The notes under the pieces: model-generated
The model's database searches: none
Told to the model about the DNA's origin: nothing
What the model saw: the letters and a program-made list of their open reading frames with translations, nothing else
Translations under genes and position numbers: made by a program
From: Diploscapter coronatus
Lineage: Eukaryota; Nematoda; Chromadorea; Rhabditida; Rhabditidae
Direction of reading: 5' to 3'
DNA length: 64,000 nt
Assembly (NCBI GenBank): GCA_964036155.1
Contig: OZ038422.1
Location: forward strand, 10,005,201-10,069,200
Shown here: positions 40,101 to 51,110 of the stretch, piece by piece
Layout of the letters: the number at the start of each line of letters is the position of its first letter
Numbering within the stretch: position 1 is the stretch's first letter

Positions 40101-43100
40101 TTTCACTAAAATGAGAGGGCGCACGAGAACAGAGAACGTTTGCTCCGAAACGATCTCACGATATATCCCATCCGGTTTACGAGGTCTATCCCTATGTACA
40201 AGAAAAGGATTCGTCACGCACCCTTGTAATATTGCACTTTTACGCACACCCAAAAACGAACGTAGGGTACGCGAGTTTTACCTGCAAAAAGAAGTGACAG
40301 TATTCAGAAAGAGTGAGTAGAAAAAAGTTCAATGAATAGGCTTGGGAACGCGAAAAGAAGGATATTGAAATAAACACCACCCTTTTCAATGTCGGACTTT
40401 AAACCTATTGAACAATGTGAAGTAGGAAGTAGATTACTTGCTTTGAAATGTTCACGAAATTGCCCTGAAAAAATTAGTGAGATAGATCAAAATCTAGCAA
40501 ATTTTTTTTGCAAATTTCAACTCGGCAATAGCTAAATTCTTGAGCGATTATATTGAGTCACAAATCTCATTAGGTAAGACCTAGCTAGTAACGTCAGAAG
40601 ATTATGGGCACCAATAATTTCTGCAAATGGCTGTCTGTCTGGGACATTCTTGCAAAAATCCCCCTCTTCCTATTAGGCACAGACTGCAGGTGAAAAAGTT
40701 AAAATTATGCGGTATTCAATTTCGAAATTCTAAAATTAAATATTCTGTCTAAGAGAATAGGAGAACCGATCAGTTACTTTTCACGTGGTTTGGCAAAAGG
40801 CAATTTCAGGTGGAAGTCAGGAAAGTATTTTCGTTCTGGTAGACACTTCGACTCAAAAACTCCCGAAACTAAATCGAATATTGTCATGAAACTATGAAAC
40901 ACCTTTGAAAAGTTGAGTATTTTGGGTAGGATTTCAAAGATAATGATGTTTTTTGTTCTAAAGTTGGCAGTCCACGTAGGTTTCAAACATCAAAAGATCG
41001 GAGGATTAATGGATTCCAGAGTTTACGAGGAAAAATTGGAAACATCGAAATTCTCTAGGCTGCGAAAGGAATGAAAGACATCGATTGAAACCTCTAGGGT
41101 TGTGAAAAATGGCTGAAGTGACTGAGGCCCTAGTCGGAGCCGGAGACGGGCCCTGTGGCTAGAAGAACTGGGGGTAAGCAGCATCAGTTCTACAAAGAGA
41201 GGGGAAGGGAGGGAAATAGAGAGGGTCTACGTGTTGGGACGAAAGAGGACGGCGACAAGCCGAGGCAAGTGAAAAGTGCAATCCTCTGATTCTTTTGCTC
41301 TCCGAGAGAAAAAAAGCTATTTCCACCCATCTTTCTCTTCTTTTCCTCTCATTTTTCGCTATTTCCCCCATTTTTTCTTTCCTGTCTGAGGAGGGGCGGA
41401 CCCCCTCTCTCTCTCTGCAATGGAGCGCGCTGTCTGAAGAGAGAGGGGAAGAAAAGAACTGCGGAAAAATGATCAAACGCCTGAAAAAAGCAGCAGAAAA
41501 GAGGGGAAGGGAGGAAGTAAGAGAGACATGCAAAAAAAAACAGCCCAAGTCACGAGAGGAAGAGAGATGTAAAAATATAGAAAGAAAAGTGAAATATTAG
41601 AAAATTCTCGAGGAAAAAGGTAAAAAAAAATGTTGAAGAAATAGCTCATGAATTATGGAGAATGAAGGAGAAAAGAACTGCGAAAATAGTGCATGAAACA
41701 AGGGGAAAAGGTGATTTCCCGGAAAAGGAATAGACATAGAGCGCGCTGAAGCAACAATTTCGGACATCAACGGAAACGAGGTACAGCCTCTTTTCTGTAT
41801 CTCAGATTTTCATACTATTTCCTATGTCCATTCTATCCCATTAAGCCGACGATCAATCAATTTTATCATATCACCTTGATAAGAGGGGAAATTTCACTAA
41901 GCGATATCACGTTTGATATTTTATCGATCAAGAATATTTGATAGTTCATCAACTTTGACTAGGAATGATATCGATAGAAGAGACGTTAATGACTTTATAA
42001 GAAAATATTAGATAAAGCGAATAAGCTTGACTTATCGATAAACTAATAAGTTTCTATCAGATTTCTAGACGCTGTGGTAAGATCAGCCTCATCAAATATC
42101 GGTTATCAGTTAGAGCGCCTATCGAGAGAAATTGACCTATCTAATTAGCTTCAGACTTCTCCAAATTCTTTGGCGCACAATGATACATTTGGCATGCAAA
42201 GATAGTTTTTCAAAGAAACTAGAGAGTTCTGGGAATTACGAATTTTTATATAAATAATTGATTCAAATTATTCCTGCAATTAAAACTGGAAGAAGGATGT
42301 TTGATGGAAATAAATGCCACATAAAATTTCATAAAGTGGCGGAATTTGATTGATAAGTCATGGGGTTTAACCGAAGGATGATTATGAGAGTTTGTGAAAG
42401 TTGATTCAACCAGTTTAGCAACTCGTAGTGAATTCGGAAATTCTGTAAATGAGTGGTTTCCTAATTCGCTTCGATTTTAGCGAATTATGAGATGACTTGG
42501 CCTTCTCGATTTCCCTCTACCTTTCATTCTCTGAATTCAAAATGCTGTTTTCCCGCAGATTCAATCTCTTCCACTCTAGCTATCTCGACTCGAAATACTA
42601 TTTCATTGACAAAGATAGTAGCAAAAAAGTGCCATTGATTTTGTCGGACCGGTTTTTGCCCGACCACGACTTTTTGTGAATCGCGAGGAAACGCGAGTCC
42701 TTCATCGAATTTTATGTCAGCCTTCAATTCACTTTATCTCCCATCAATTTTCTCTAACGCAGAAATGTGTAATTCAAAGATCAACCAATCGGATTTCAGG
42801 ATAAAAATTTCGAAATGATTTTTTAGTTTCAAAAGAAAAATCGCTTTTTATCAGTGAATTTTGATAATCATGAATCACCAACTAGTGAAATTCAGAAATT
42901 CGTATAATGCTCATTTTTGGAAATCGCACAAAATCATGAGACAATTCGGAAACATTTTCCTTGAATATCGCGGGTACAATTAGGATATTTTCACACAAGA
43001 CTTCCTATCAAAATGTATTATTTCCGAGTATCCAATAAGAGATGAAACTAATTTGTGCTCAATACGTAACTTCGGCTAATACGAATACAATATCCTTGCA

Positions 43101-46100
43101 TTAGATTAGATACAAATAAAAATATCTTCATCATGTTATAGTTTCGAAGATTATCGGAGCAGGTGAACTTTAGAGATTTGATTTGGCGAAATCTTCTATC
43201 TAACATTTTTCATTAACATAATCTTCATTACTAGATTTCAAGAAACTCGTAAGCATCTTTCACTTGAATTGCATCAGAATTACGACATAACTAAAATGAA
43301 GTGATAATAATTTCAAGAAAGTGCCTGATGAAACTATGAAAAACCTCTGAGTCTGCATAAATTGACTATACCCTCGGATTAGCGATATGTGGAGGATAGA
43401 TTAAAAAAGCATGCATAAAATTGCAAACATGCGGAAATATAAGCTGCTCCGCCCATTTTTCTCAAATTAATTTTTGTGATTCGTATAGGATGATCTCGAG
43501 TCACGTGGGCTTTTTATGTATTTTACTGCCTTTTGCAGGAGGAAAAGTTTATGAGCTCGGAGGGAAGAAATGGCGAAGAATTTTTAGAGCCTCCACAATA
43601 AAAAGCTTCAGCAGCAATAGTCTATAATTGGAAAATTGCTGCTACTAACGCTATAGGATAGCATCATAATTTAATCTTCTAGCATTGCGCTATTTTTGCA
43701 CACGCATATCTTTCATCTTTTCTTTTTTTTAATAAATGAACTCGGCAAATTTAGCTGCAACACTTTCAACAAAAAATGAAACGATTACTTTTTATCAAAT
43801 CTATCTAAACCATGAAAAACTAGAAGATGATATTTTAGTGAATCTTCTTAAATCAAGGATTAAAGGTCTCAAATATGAGTTACTAAAGGATAATAATGGA
43901 AAGATTACGTAGACATGCACAAACAGAATAAAAAATAGTAGGAAAACATGATTTAATTTAATTACATTGGAAATTCTTCGATTCAGCTTATTATTGGAAT
44001 GCCGAAAATATCAAAACTGTGGAATTAGTATAAAATAAGGATTTCTTAGGCTAGTTTACTTTGAATTTGATAATTTTGAAAAAAACTACAAATTATGATA
44101 TCGTCTGTTCCCCACGAAGCAACAGTTCTAAAAATATCAATTCGTGAAACTTTTGAAAACAGCATCAAAACGAATTAGCATGATGAAAGACGTCACTGTC
44201 ATATCTTCACTTATTTAGAACAGTCAAAATTTTCATTTTTTCCCGTTAAAATTCAATTATCTGGTCGATTGATGGAGGAATTGATTTTTATGGAAATGAA
44301 AATTTTGGCTGCCCCGAACGAATGAAAATGCATAAATGGCATATTTTTCGTCATTTAATTCGCTTGCATCTGTATTAAAAGTTTTCACTAATTAGCATTT
44401 TCCTCAAAAACGATCACTTGGTGAGCACATGGTAGTTCAAAGTGAATAAGACCTTCATAAGGTTGGTGCTCATTATCTCAGAATGTTCTTTTAGAGTTTT
44501 CAATCGTATAAAAAGTTTACTAATTTTAAAAATAATGAAACCTTCTAAAAGAGCACTTCAAAATAGTCACATTTCATGACCAAATGACCAAATAAATGAA
44601 TAGCCAATGCATAAAATAATTGCCCAGTGGGCGAGGATCGGTTTGCTTAGCAGTCATCGCAAAATTCGACAATGAAAATAGCAACGCGTCTCGTTTTCGC
44701 AAAATGAGAATAGGCTGGCACGATTTTGAGCAGGCGAATTCGTTCATTATGCTTTGGAAAGACAGCGCTGAAAAGACATGAAAGATATTTCAAACTCGAC
44801 CTTTATGAGCAGACATTTTCTTCTGACCACACTGGCACGACCACAAGAAGAATGATGTAACATAAATTGAGGTAGATGGCGATTTCGCCGGTGTCCTTTA
44901 TAGAGGACCAAAACGGTCTCTTTCTCGCATGCATTTAATATTCAAATTCATGATAGAAAAAATTGGATATATTTGATACTACGTGAGTTTCTGACAGATT
45001 TACATTCGCGGAAAAAATCAGCCTAAAATATTCATAGGTGAAATGGAATCTAGGGCAATAGTTAATCAAACATCGAGAAACGAAATGGAAATATGACATG
45101 GAAATGAGATCATCATCAAAAATCAAATTAAGCAATTACTACCACCAAAAATTATTATAATTTAGAGGTTTTGATTTTTTTTGCAAATAACGTAAAAGAA
45201 AATTAATTTTTGAGAAACTATCACAAAATTCATAATCATTTTCGAAATTATTCTATTCCAAAACTAAGTCCCCAAAATGAATTTTGTCACGAAAATATTG
45301 AAAGCGCGTTGATAAAATATCAGATGAAATGAATTTACACAGTTTGGTTACGGAAGTGCTTTTCTCTCCGAGGTATGCTCGAAAAGACTCCCGCTAATGT
45401 CTAGTGGTGGTTGCCCAATTATTTTTTTCTTGTGACGCGACAAGGACTATCACTGTTGGGGTTTGAATGCTTGCAAATTTGAGGTTCATCTCCAAGAAGA
45501 ATATACTCAACTACACGTGGAATGAAGAAGGGTTGAGATTTGATGGCTGTCGATCGACTTGTAATGGCGGCAGAGCATGAGATCAAATGAGAGATCGCGG
45601 GTATTTATAGATTTGGGAGTAATGGCGGATAGGTTGATACTTTCGTATCGCCTCATGCTGCGTTCCATTGTGGATCCTTTCTAACTTCATCCAAATAAAT
45701 AAAGGAAAAAAACAAAGACGAACATGTTTGAAACTTGGACGCCCTCACAAAATCTATCCAAACCCGATTAGACATTAGACTATTGCCAAGTTTACTTGAA
45801 AGCTCACTGGAAAATCCTCGCGTTTTTCACGTAGAATCAACCAAGCAAATCGAGTGATACTCCCACTCATCGTGGTTGCCAGACTGGGGAATCATGCGAA
45901 ATTGTCGAATTATGCAAAATTCCTGGATTTTCGTAAATACGTAAACATTGGACGTAGAATAGTGTATAGCGTCAATTTGAAACAATAACTGATTAAAATT
46001 CACTCAAATTCGTGATAAACATTAATATAACGAAACATTTGGCAAATTTTCAAATAAATTTCAGTTTTTTGATACTCGAAGAAAATAATCGCCGCCTTCT

Positions 46101-48445
46101 TATTTGTTACACCCGAAATTACATGTCCGAAAGACCCACTTTATATACGATTTCCTTTAAAACCAGAAATCTTATAGGTAATTATTAATGCTCGTGCATA
46201 GATTATCATATCATTTATCTTTCTCAGAGCTTTTAATATTTCACATAGGGGTAGAGTCGTAGTCTAATTTTAGAATATTTCGAAGATTGTGTCTACTCGT
46301 GTGTTCTAACTTTTCCTTTCGAATATTCAAGAAAAACTTAGCAAAATCCTAACGAAACCTTTTGTTATTTTATCATCGGAAAAAGTAACCGAAAAATTTA
46401 TGCGTTTCTTTCAAACCAGTGACTTGCATTAGCATTTGAGCATGACTTGTGATCGAGTTTTCTGATCAACTCATTATTAGAAATTCACCTAAGGGATGTG
46501 GCCAGGGACTCTGAGCATCGTTCGTGTCAATTATTAAGCAGCTGAAAGGATTTGAGATATCTTCGCCTAAAAGGGAAGCAGCGAAGAGAAAGAGCAAAAA
46601 CGAAAAAGGCAGCGGCAGAGCTCTCGGCGACAAAAAGTGCACCCGGCACGGACAAGGGCTGAGAAAAATGAAAAAAAGCTGAGAAGTAGACAAAAAACCA
46701 ACCCGAGAACTCCTAATAAAGGGATTTTCTAATGGAAATCCCCTTAATTTCATTTCATTTCATTTTGCTAAGTCAAAATTAACCGAAGTTAAATATGAAT
46801 AGTCGACTTGTTTACACGATGTAGAATTCTCTGACTTTTAGCCGCAGGATTGTAGGAAACTTTGAAACACAAATTGTTAAAAATAATGAATTGAGGTCAA
46901 ATACAAAGTGAAAAATAGAAGGAATTTTCAAATGGTGGAGACAAATCTCGTCATGTTTTGATGCTGTTGAATAGTATTTTAGAAAAAAACATCAAATATG
47001 AATCTTGTAAATACACAAGCGTTTAACTAGAGAACGCAAATGCTCAAATTTGAATAGCGCTTGTGCTCTCTACGTATAAGAATAACGGACCATAAACGTT
47101 GACCGAAAACTGTCAAGATTATAGCAAAATTTGATAAAAACGTTAGATACTTTCAAAAATCTCTTTGCAACTAGTGAATTTCTGCAGTTCCATAAAGTAG
47201 GGATCAAACATGGCCTTTTTGTCCTCATATAATTTGCAAAGTCCATTTGCATGAGTGCATTTTGCCTGTTAATCCTTTTCTATCCTTGAAAAAGCGTCTG
47301 TGAATCATCCCAGTGAAATTCTGCAAGTCAAGAACAAAGAACTATTGAATCTCGTGCTTCAAAGTTGGAGAATAACAAATTAATCCGTAGTGTTCAACTG
47401 ATAAAGCTGATAAAATTACAAAGAATATTCACTCTTTCCATTTATCCCCTTCATGTGATTATGAAGCTGTGAAGGATAAAAGAAATGGCATCGTTGTTTG
47501 GACTATGAGCTGATTAATTGCGTCGCCCTATTAGTCGTTCATATCAGATTTTTAGCAGGAATAGAACATACCCTAACAGGGATTTGATAAAATGTGTCAT
47601 GATAATAATTACTAAAACAATAAATAATTGCACACAAATTTAACGTCGACACAGATAAGTCTCCAATTCCATTTGCGGATATGCGTGACATTGGATTCGG
47701 AAGTTCGCTAATTGAAAATTGTTGGAGATAAACTAACTTCCGATAAGTGTCGCTAATTGGAGCTAGCGTAGGATGATAATAAGGCCACGGTCGTGCGATA
47801 TATGGGCCCGAGTTGTTGAGGTAGAGCTCTCTGAAATTACGACTTTTTTAATATATTAATTTTTGATGATTGTAAGTTACCTATACGACGACGCTCCTCC
47901 AAATGAAGCACTCCTGACTTTCTGAACTTCGCCAGTGTTGTTGAAAAAGTCGTTTTCTTCTCAAATTTAAGGATCTTTATCATCTCAAAAAAGTATGTTA
48001 TACCTTTGATACTGAACGACTGCATCGCATTTTCGCTACTAGGTTTCTGGAGTGTCGCAATTGATGGTAAAGAAAGCATCGATGATGAACTAGCATTTAG
48101 TGACTCAAAAGACGTGGTGCACTAAACCAGTTCTTTTTTTTTGGATTCAAATTGACGCACAGAAACTTTGTGATGTTTAGACATGATCTTGCCAAGTAGA
48201 ACTTGCACTTCTCAAGTTTCATTATCGTAGTGCAACAGGGTTTTTCGATGAACAGCTAAATCCTAAGAGTTTACCTGTAGTGACGGCAACGAACTCGATG
48301 CAGTTGTGGTGCCAACTAGTGGGGCCATTGGTTGATAAGGCGGGGGTGGATGATAAAGCGGAGTCGTTTGGATCGAACTAGTGTAGCTCATCGTCGTCAA
48401 CGTTGCGAGTTGCCTCGGTTCAGTGGGTGCCTCAGGGCACGACAT
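17084..48445 (-). CDS. daf-16: daf-16/FOXO forkhead transcription factor, whole locus with three isoform classes
   Basis: The locus spans 31 kb. Three sets of 5' exons join one set of eight shared 3' exons; the parts are listed separately. My models give a d/f-type protein of 583 aa, an a-type of 565 aa and a b-type of 526 aa. DAF-16 is the FOXO factor at the end of insulin/IGF signalling; AKT phosphorylation keeps it in the cytoplasm, and when released it enters the nucleus and drives stress, immunity and longevity genes. AKT motifs RDRCNT (a), RDRCYT (b), RQRAST and RPRTQS are all present. Isoform order d/f, a, b from 5' to 3' is as I recall for C. elegans. The assignment rests on the essentially canonical forkhead region and near-identical N-terminal motifs. 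Confidence 0.95.
19169..21751 (-). other. daf-16 intron between b-type forkhead exon and shared exons
   Basis: A 2.6-kb intron of ordinary AT-rich sequence with a short CT run at about 19630-19648. A perfect DAF-16 binding element, GTAAACAA, lies at 19827-19834. I see no coding exon. Confidence 0.6.
21752..22389 (-). CDS. daf-16: daf-16 b-type exon: AKT site and alternative forkhead N-half
   Basis: From the ATG at 22343-22345 the exon encodes 198 residues and splices at 21752 to the shared exon at 19168. It contains '[18 protein letters not shown]' (AKT motif RDRCYT), a Ser/Thr/Pro-rich region, a basic KKKRSRKKP tract, '[20 protein letters not shown]' and '[19 protein letters not shown]', the forkhead N-half as in C. 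elegans DAF-16b. The frame is open upstream of this ATG back to a good acceptor (CTCCAG, exon from 22389). The 5' extension would encode [14 protein letters not shown]. Its phase matches the donors at 28230 and 48004, so the exon can be either a first or an internal exon. Confidence 0.93.
22390..25871 (-). promoter_or_regulatory. Promoter/intron region upstream of daf-16 b-type start
   Basis: About 3.5 kb with no coding exon seen. A strongly purine-rich block (plus strand) covers roughly 22560-22990 and a GATG repeat lies at about 23029-23046. Perfect TTGTTTAC elements at 24112-24119 and TGTTTAC at 25760-25766 match the DAF-16 binding site. The position just 5' of the b-type exon makes it the likely b promoter. 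Confidence 0.5.
25872..26702 (-). CDS. daf-16: daf-16 a/d/f-type exons ending in the other forkhead N-half
   Basis: Four exons: 26595-26702, 26288-26383, 26149-26234 and 25872-25945. They encode '[12 protein letters not shown]', a Ser/Gly-rich linker, '[19 protein letters not shown]', '[20 protein letters not shown]' and '[15 protein letters not shown]', the forkhead N-half used by C. elegans DAF-16a and d/f. The last donor has the same phase as the b-type donor at 21752, so either N-half completes the DNA-binding domain with the shared exon at 19168. The first acceptor (26702) is phase 2 and fits donors at both 27814 (a-type) and 47738 (d/f-type). Confidence 0.93.
27814..28174 (-). CDS. daf-16: daf-16 a-type N-terminal exon with AKT site
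   Basis: The exon runs from an acceptor at 28174 to a donor at 27814. An ATG at 28158-28160 (MLNSSGAV...) would give an a-type protein of 565 residues. It encodes '[17 protein letters not shown]', '[18 protein letters not shown]' and '[13 protein letters not shown]', closely matching the start of C. elegans DAF-16a including its first AKT site, RDRCNT. It splices in phase to 26702. The reading frame is also open 5' of the ATG to the acceptor, which suggests that longer forms include upstream exons. Confidence 0.9.
28230..28514 (-). CDS. daf-16: daf-16 additional N-terminal coding exon (Gln/Pro/Tyr-rich)
   Basis: A 285-nt open segment between an acceptor (CTTCAG, start 28514) and a donor (TTCAG|GT, end 28230). 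It encodes a low-complexity region with '[19 protein letters not shown]', '[14 protein letters not shown]' and '[15 protein letters not shown]'. It has no in-frame ATG before the end, so an upstream exon must supply the start. The phase-1 donor at 48004 in the d/f exons fits its phase-1 acceptor. Its own donor fits either the a-type exon (28174) or the b-type exon (22389). A second donor 18 nt downstream (end 28212) would add six residues in frame. I recall no direct counterpart in C. elegans DAF-16. Confidence 0.7.
28515..47737 (-). other. Large daf-16 intron/regulatory region
   Basis: About 19 kb between the d/f exons and the a-type exons with no coding exon I can support. It is AT-rich, interrupted by purine- or pyrimidine-rich blocks at about 30555-30720, 34660-34910, 39740-40050, 41160-41600 and 46560-46690. 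Perfect GTAAACAA/TTGTTTAC elements occur at 31173-31180 and 46808-46815. The a-type promoter should lie within its 3' part. No transposon or tRNA is visible. Confidence 0.6.
47738..48445 (-). CDS. daf-16: daf-16 d/f-type N-terminal exons
   Basis: Four exons, 48275-48445, 48004-48103, 47881-47917 and 47738-47830, begin with [18 protein letters not shown] and continue with a Pro/Tyr-rich stretch ([14 protein letters not shown]), '[17 protein letters not shown]', '[20 protein letters not shown]' and '[12 protein letters not shown]'. The RSASFGG motif and the following segment match what I recall of the C. elegans upstream-promoter isoform. The last donor is phase 2 and fits the acceptor at 26702, skipping the a-type exons across a 21-kb intron and giving 583 residues without the N-terminal AKT site. 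The donor at 48004 is phase 1 and also fits 28514, 28174 and 22389. Confidence 0.85.
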
Positions 48446-48474
48446 ACTTTACCTTAAATTTCATACCCTTTATT

Positions 48475-48660
48475 TACAGTGGCGGACAAAAGCGTTAGGC
48501 CACCCACATATGGCCTCCTATATTAGCAGTAACTTAGTGACCATAGCCAATGTATAATTTATACTAGCCACCGGATTGAAAATGTCCACTTTTCATGTAT
48601 GCGTTTTACGCGTAATTTGAAAAGTGACGGATTCAAATACGGTATCATCTTAAAGCCTTG
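48475..48660. mobile_element. Solo end of a Tc1/mariner-like element
   Basis: TACAGTGGCGGACAAAAGCG starting at 48475 has the form of a Tc1-family terminal repeat (CAGTG..GG.CAAAA). It is followed about 100 bp on by a short internal inverted repeat (CACTTTTCA...TGAAAAGTG, about 48590-48625), as in Tc1-type subterminal regions. No matching opposite end or transposase frame was found, so the element is truncated or very divergent; its right limit is uncertain. It starts 30 bp upstream of the daf-16 d/f ATG. Confidence 0.45.
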
Positions 48661-51110
48661 TCCTACTTGTATATCCACCGAAAATCCCCATATAGATTCA
48701 TTAAGCAGCAAGAAAAATATTTTTTTAAAAAAAAGTCAAATATTTATGGACAAGATCAGTACTTATTCAATAATTTCTACAAAACGATGCTCGGAAGACT
48801 CATGATGTTTTCTTACGAATCACTTTGATCTATTTCTAAAATCATGATATTATGAAGCTTCCGAAGGATCGATAGATAACTCGAAATTGACAAAAATGCT
48901 GGAGAAAACAGGTAAAGGTGTCGAAAAAAGTCAAATTCAAGAATTTCTAGAGAAATTAATAGAGTAATTTTTTGTATGAGGTGTCGTTTGAAAGGCATAA
49001 GTCAAAAGTCAGGCTGCCCGTTGCCTTCTTGCCATCTCTTGTCTCTCAGCTGGAGTTCATTTTCGTCTTTTCGTCGTTGGTACGACTATGTGGCTATGCG
49101 TCTCTTCACACGCGCATTCCATATTCATCTTTCTATTTTCATTTTCTGCCTCGATCCTCACCCGTTCCGATTCTCTAATTTCGCCACGGTCTCTCATCCG
49201 TTCTCTTTTTTCTTTCGAAGCTACCCTCATGGCAAAAACCATTCGCCTCCATGCGCCCCCGTCAACAATAGAGTCAGAGTCAAGCGAGAGGAGAAGACCT
49301 TCAGGCATGTAACATTTCGTCTCTCTGACACTCTCTTCAAGCTTCATTATCCCTGAAATCCTCTATTATTTCCCCATATCTTTATACACCAGGCTTCATT
49401 CAGTCAGCCTGACTTTCCTTATTTTATGCGCGCGCTTACATTCTTTCAAATGGCAATTTCCAAAATTGAGACCCCAGCGGTTGAACAATAAAAATACGCC
49501 CAGCAAATTTTCGCGAACTCACATCAAATAACCACGAATTTCTGGACCTTTGAATCAAGAGCAGGGAGGCAGACAATATGAAGCCAAATGACTGAGTGAA
49601 TTCCCGAATTATTACCGAATAGAGAGGTTCTGAATTGTTGAATATTTACCGCACCGACACCACAATAAAATTCCGACAATATGATGAGAATGATAAAATA
49701 TTGCGGAATTATGGCTTATTAGTGCGTAGAAAGAATTTTGAAGACTCACTACATGATAATATGAAATTAGAACACTAATAACATCGTCAAAGATTGAAGC
49801 TAGAAATATAATTTTTGAGATTTTCCAAAGTTGAATAACGGGCGAAATGACTTTCAACTCATACTTTCCCTTTCCCTGTAAAGATAAATGGAAGAATAAG
49901 TGACGACAAATAATCTTCAACCTGAACCAAACTATCAGTTTTATAGGCAAATTCAGGAAGTGACTATAAGATCAAAACGTTTTTTCGAAAATATTTTGCC
50001 AAATTAAAACCAACTCAAGCACTGTTTGCATGCTAAAACGACAGCTTTACCTGATAAAGCCTCCTTTCTGCTGCAAATTTCGAACGCTTTTCTATCGCTC
50101 GATTGTTTGGTCGTACCTGGGGGTAAACGCACCGATTTCCCAATATGTTTTCGAAATTATCACCTCCTGCTTTGAGCTTCTATCTTTCAACATAAAACTT
50201 GATTTCTCCTCGCTTATAAATGGTGAAAACAAGATGGTACGAGCACAGAAGTGTCTTCATAGATAAGTTTTTTAATGGTAGAAATCGTTGAGAATTTCAG
50301 ATTTTAACCTGATAAGAAGGTATTAATAATAGTGATACATCGTAATTTTCATAAAGTGAAAATTTCAGCGATTCGATATGTAGCTCATGTTTTCAACACA
50401 TGTGATAATTTGAACAAACTCTATGCAATCATTGGGTATGCTATTTAAAATTCTGCTGATAAAGCAATCACTGATTGAAGCAGACTTTTTAGAACACGAC
50501 CGCAAAAACCCGCAGAAGAATAATATATTTTATCGAGAGAGAAAAAGAAGATATGCTCTTTTCCTCTCTCGATATATCATGCTATTTTCTGCGGGTCGCG
50601 TTTTGAGAAGTCTGGATTGAAGTATTACATTTATCAATTAGCTCTTTGAAATTACGATATGCATAAAGTAAGACAGTGAGAGAATTAATTATCGTTACTG
50701 ATAAGAATTTTTAAAGAAAATTATATTTTATGTGTGCCTCTATCTGCTTATTGCATTATTGATTATTTTATTCATTCAGGGCAACTTGGATTTGTCGCGA
50801 TGTGCTATAATAGAATATTTATGTCGAAATACTGCCACATCAAATTTGTCTTTCAACACGTCGCGACAAATTCAAATGGTCCTATTGATCTAAATTTAAC
50901 AGTTTATTATTCTTCTTCTTCATGTTGTTATTAAATCGAAGAACTATATTATTTTGATTTATTCATCATTTGAACAATTCTCACTCAACAAAGACAATTA
51001 TAGCAGTAGAAAATTTGAGATCGACTCATAAATAAACTGATTATATGAAATCTAAAAATAACATATCTATTTAATTTTTTTTTTATAAATAGAACAATTG
51101 ATATGGCGAC
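48661..51110. other. Intergenic region between daf-16 and the PTR gene
   Basis: About 2.4 kb containing the presumed d/f promoter, a pyrimidine-rich block on the plus strand (about 49010-49340) and a long hairpin (50481-50617). No coding exon is supported. Confidence 0.5.
50481..50617. repeat. Long imperfect hairpin (foldback repeat or miRNA-like precursor)
   Basis: Arms of about 60 bp pair imperfectly: CAGACTT...CACGACC, CCGCAGAA and TATCGAGAGAG on the left (50481-50545) have reverse complements on the right (about 50555-50617), with a left-arm insertion near 50501-50509 and a loop near 50550. The interrupted stem with bulges resembles an animal pri-miRNA, but the arms are long and a MITE is equally possible. 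Confidence 0.6.

Noticed and set aside
48475..49000. A full-length Tc1/mariner transposon
   Set aside because: Only one terminal repeat is visible and there is no transposase reading frame.
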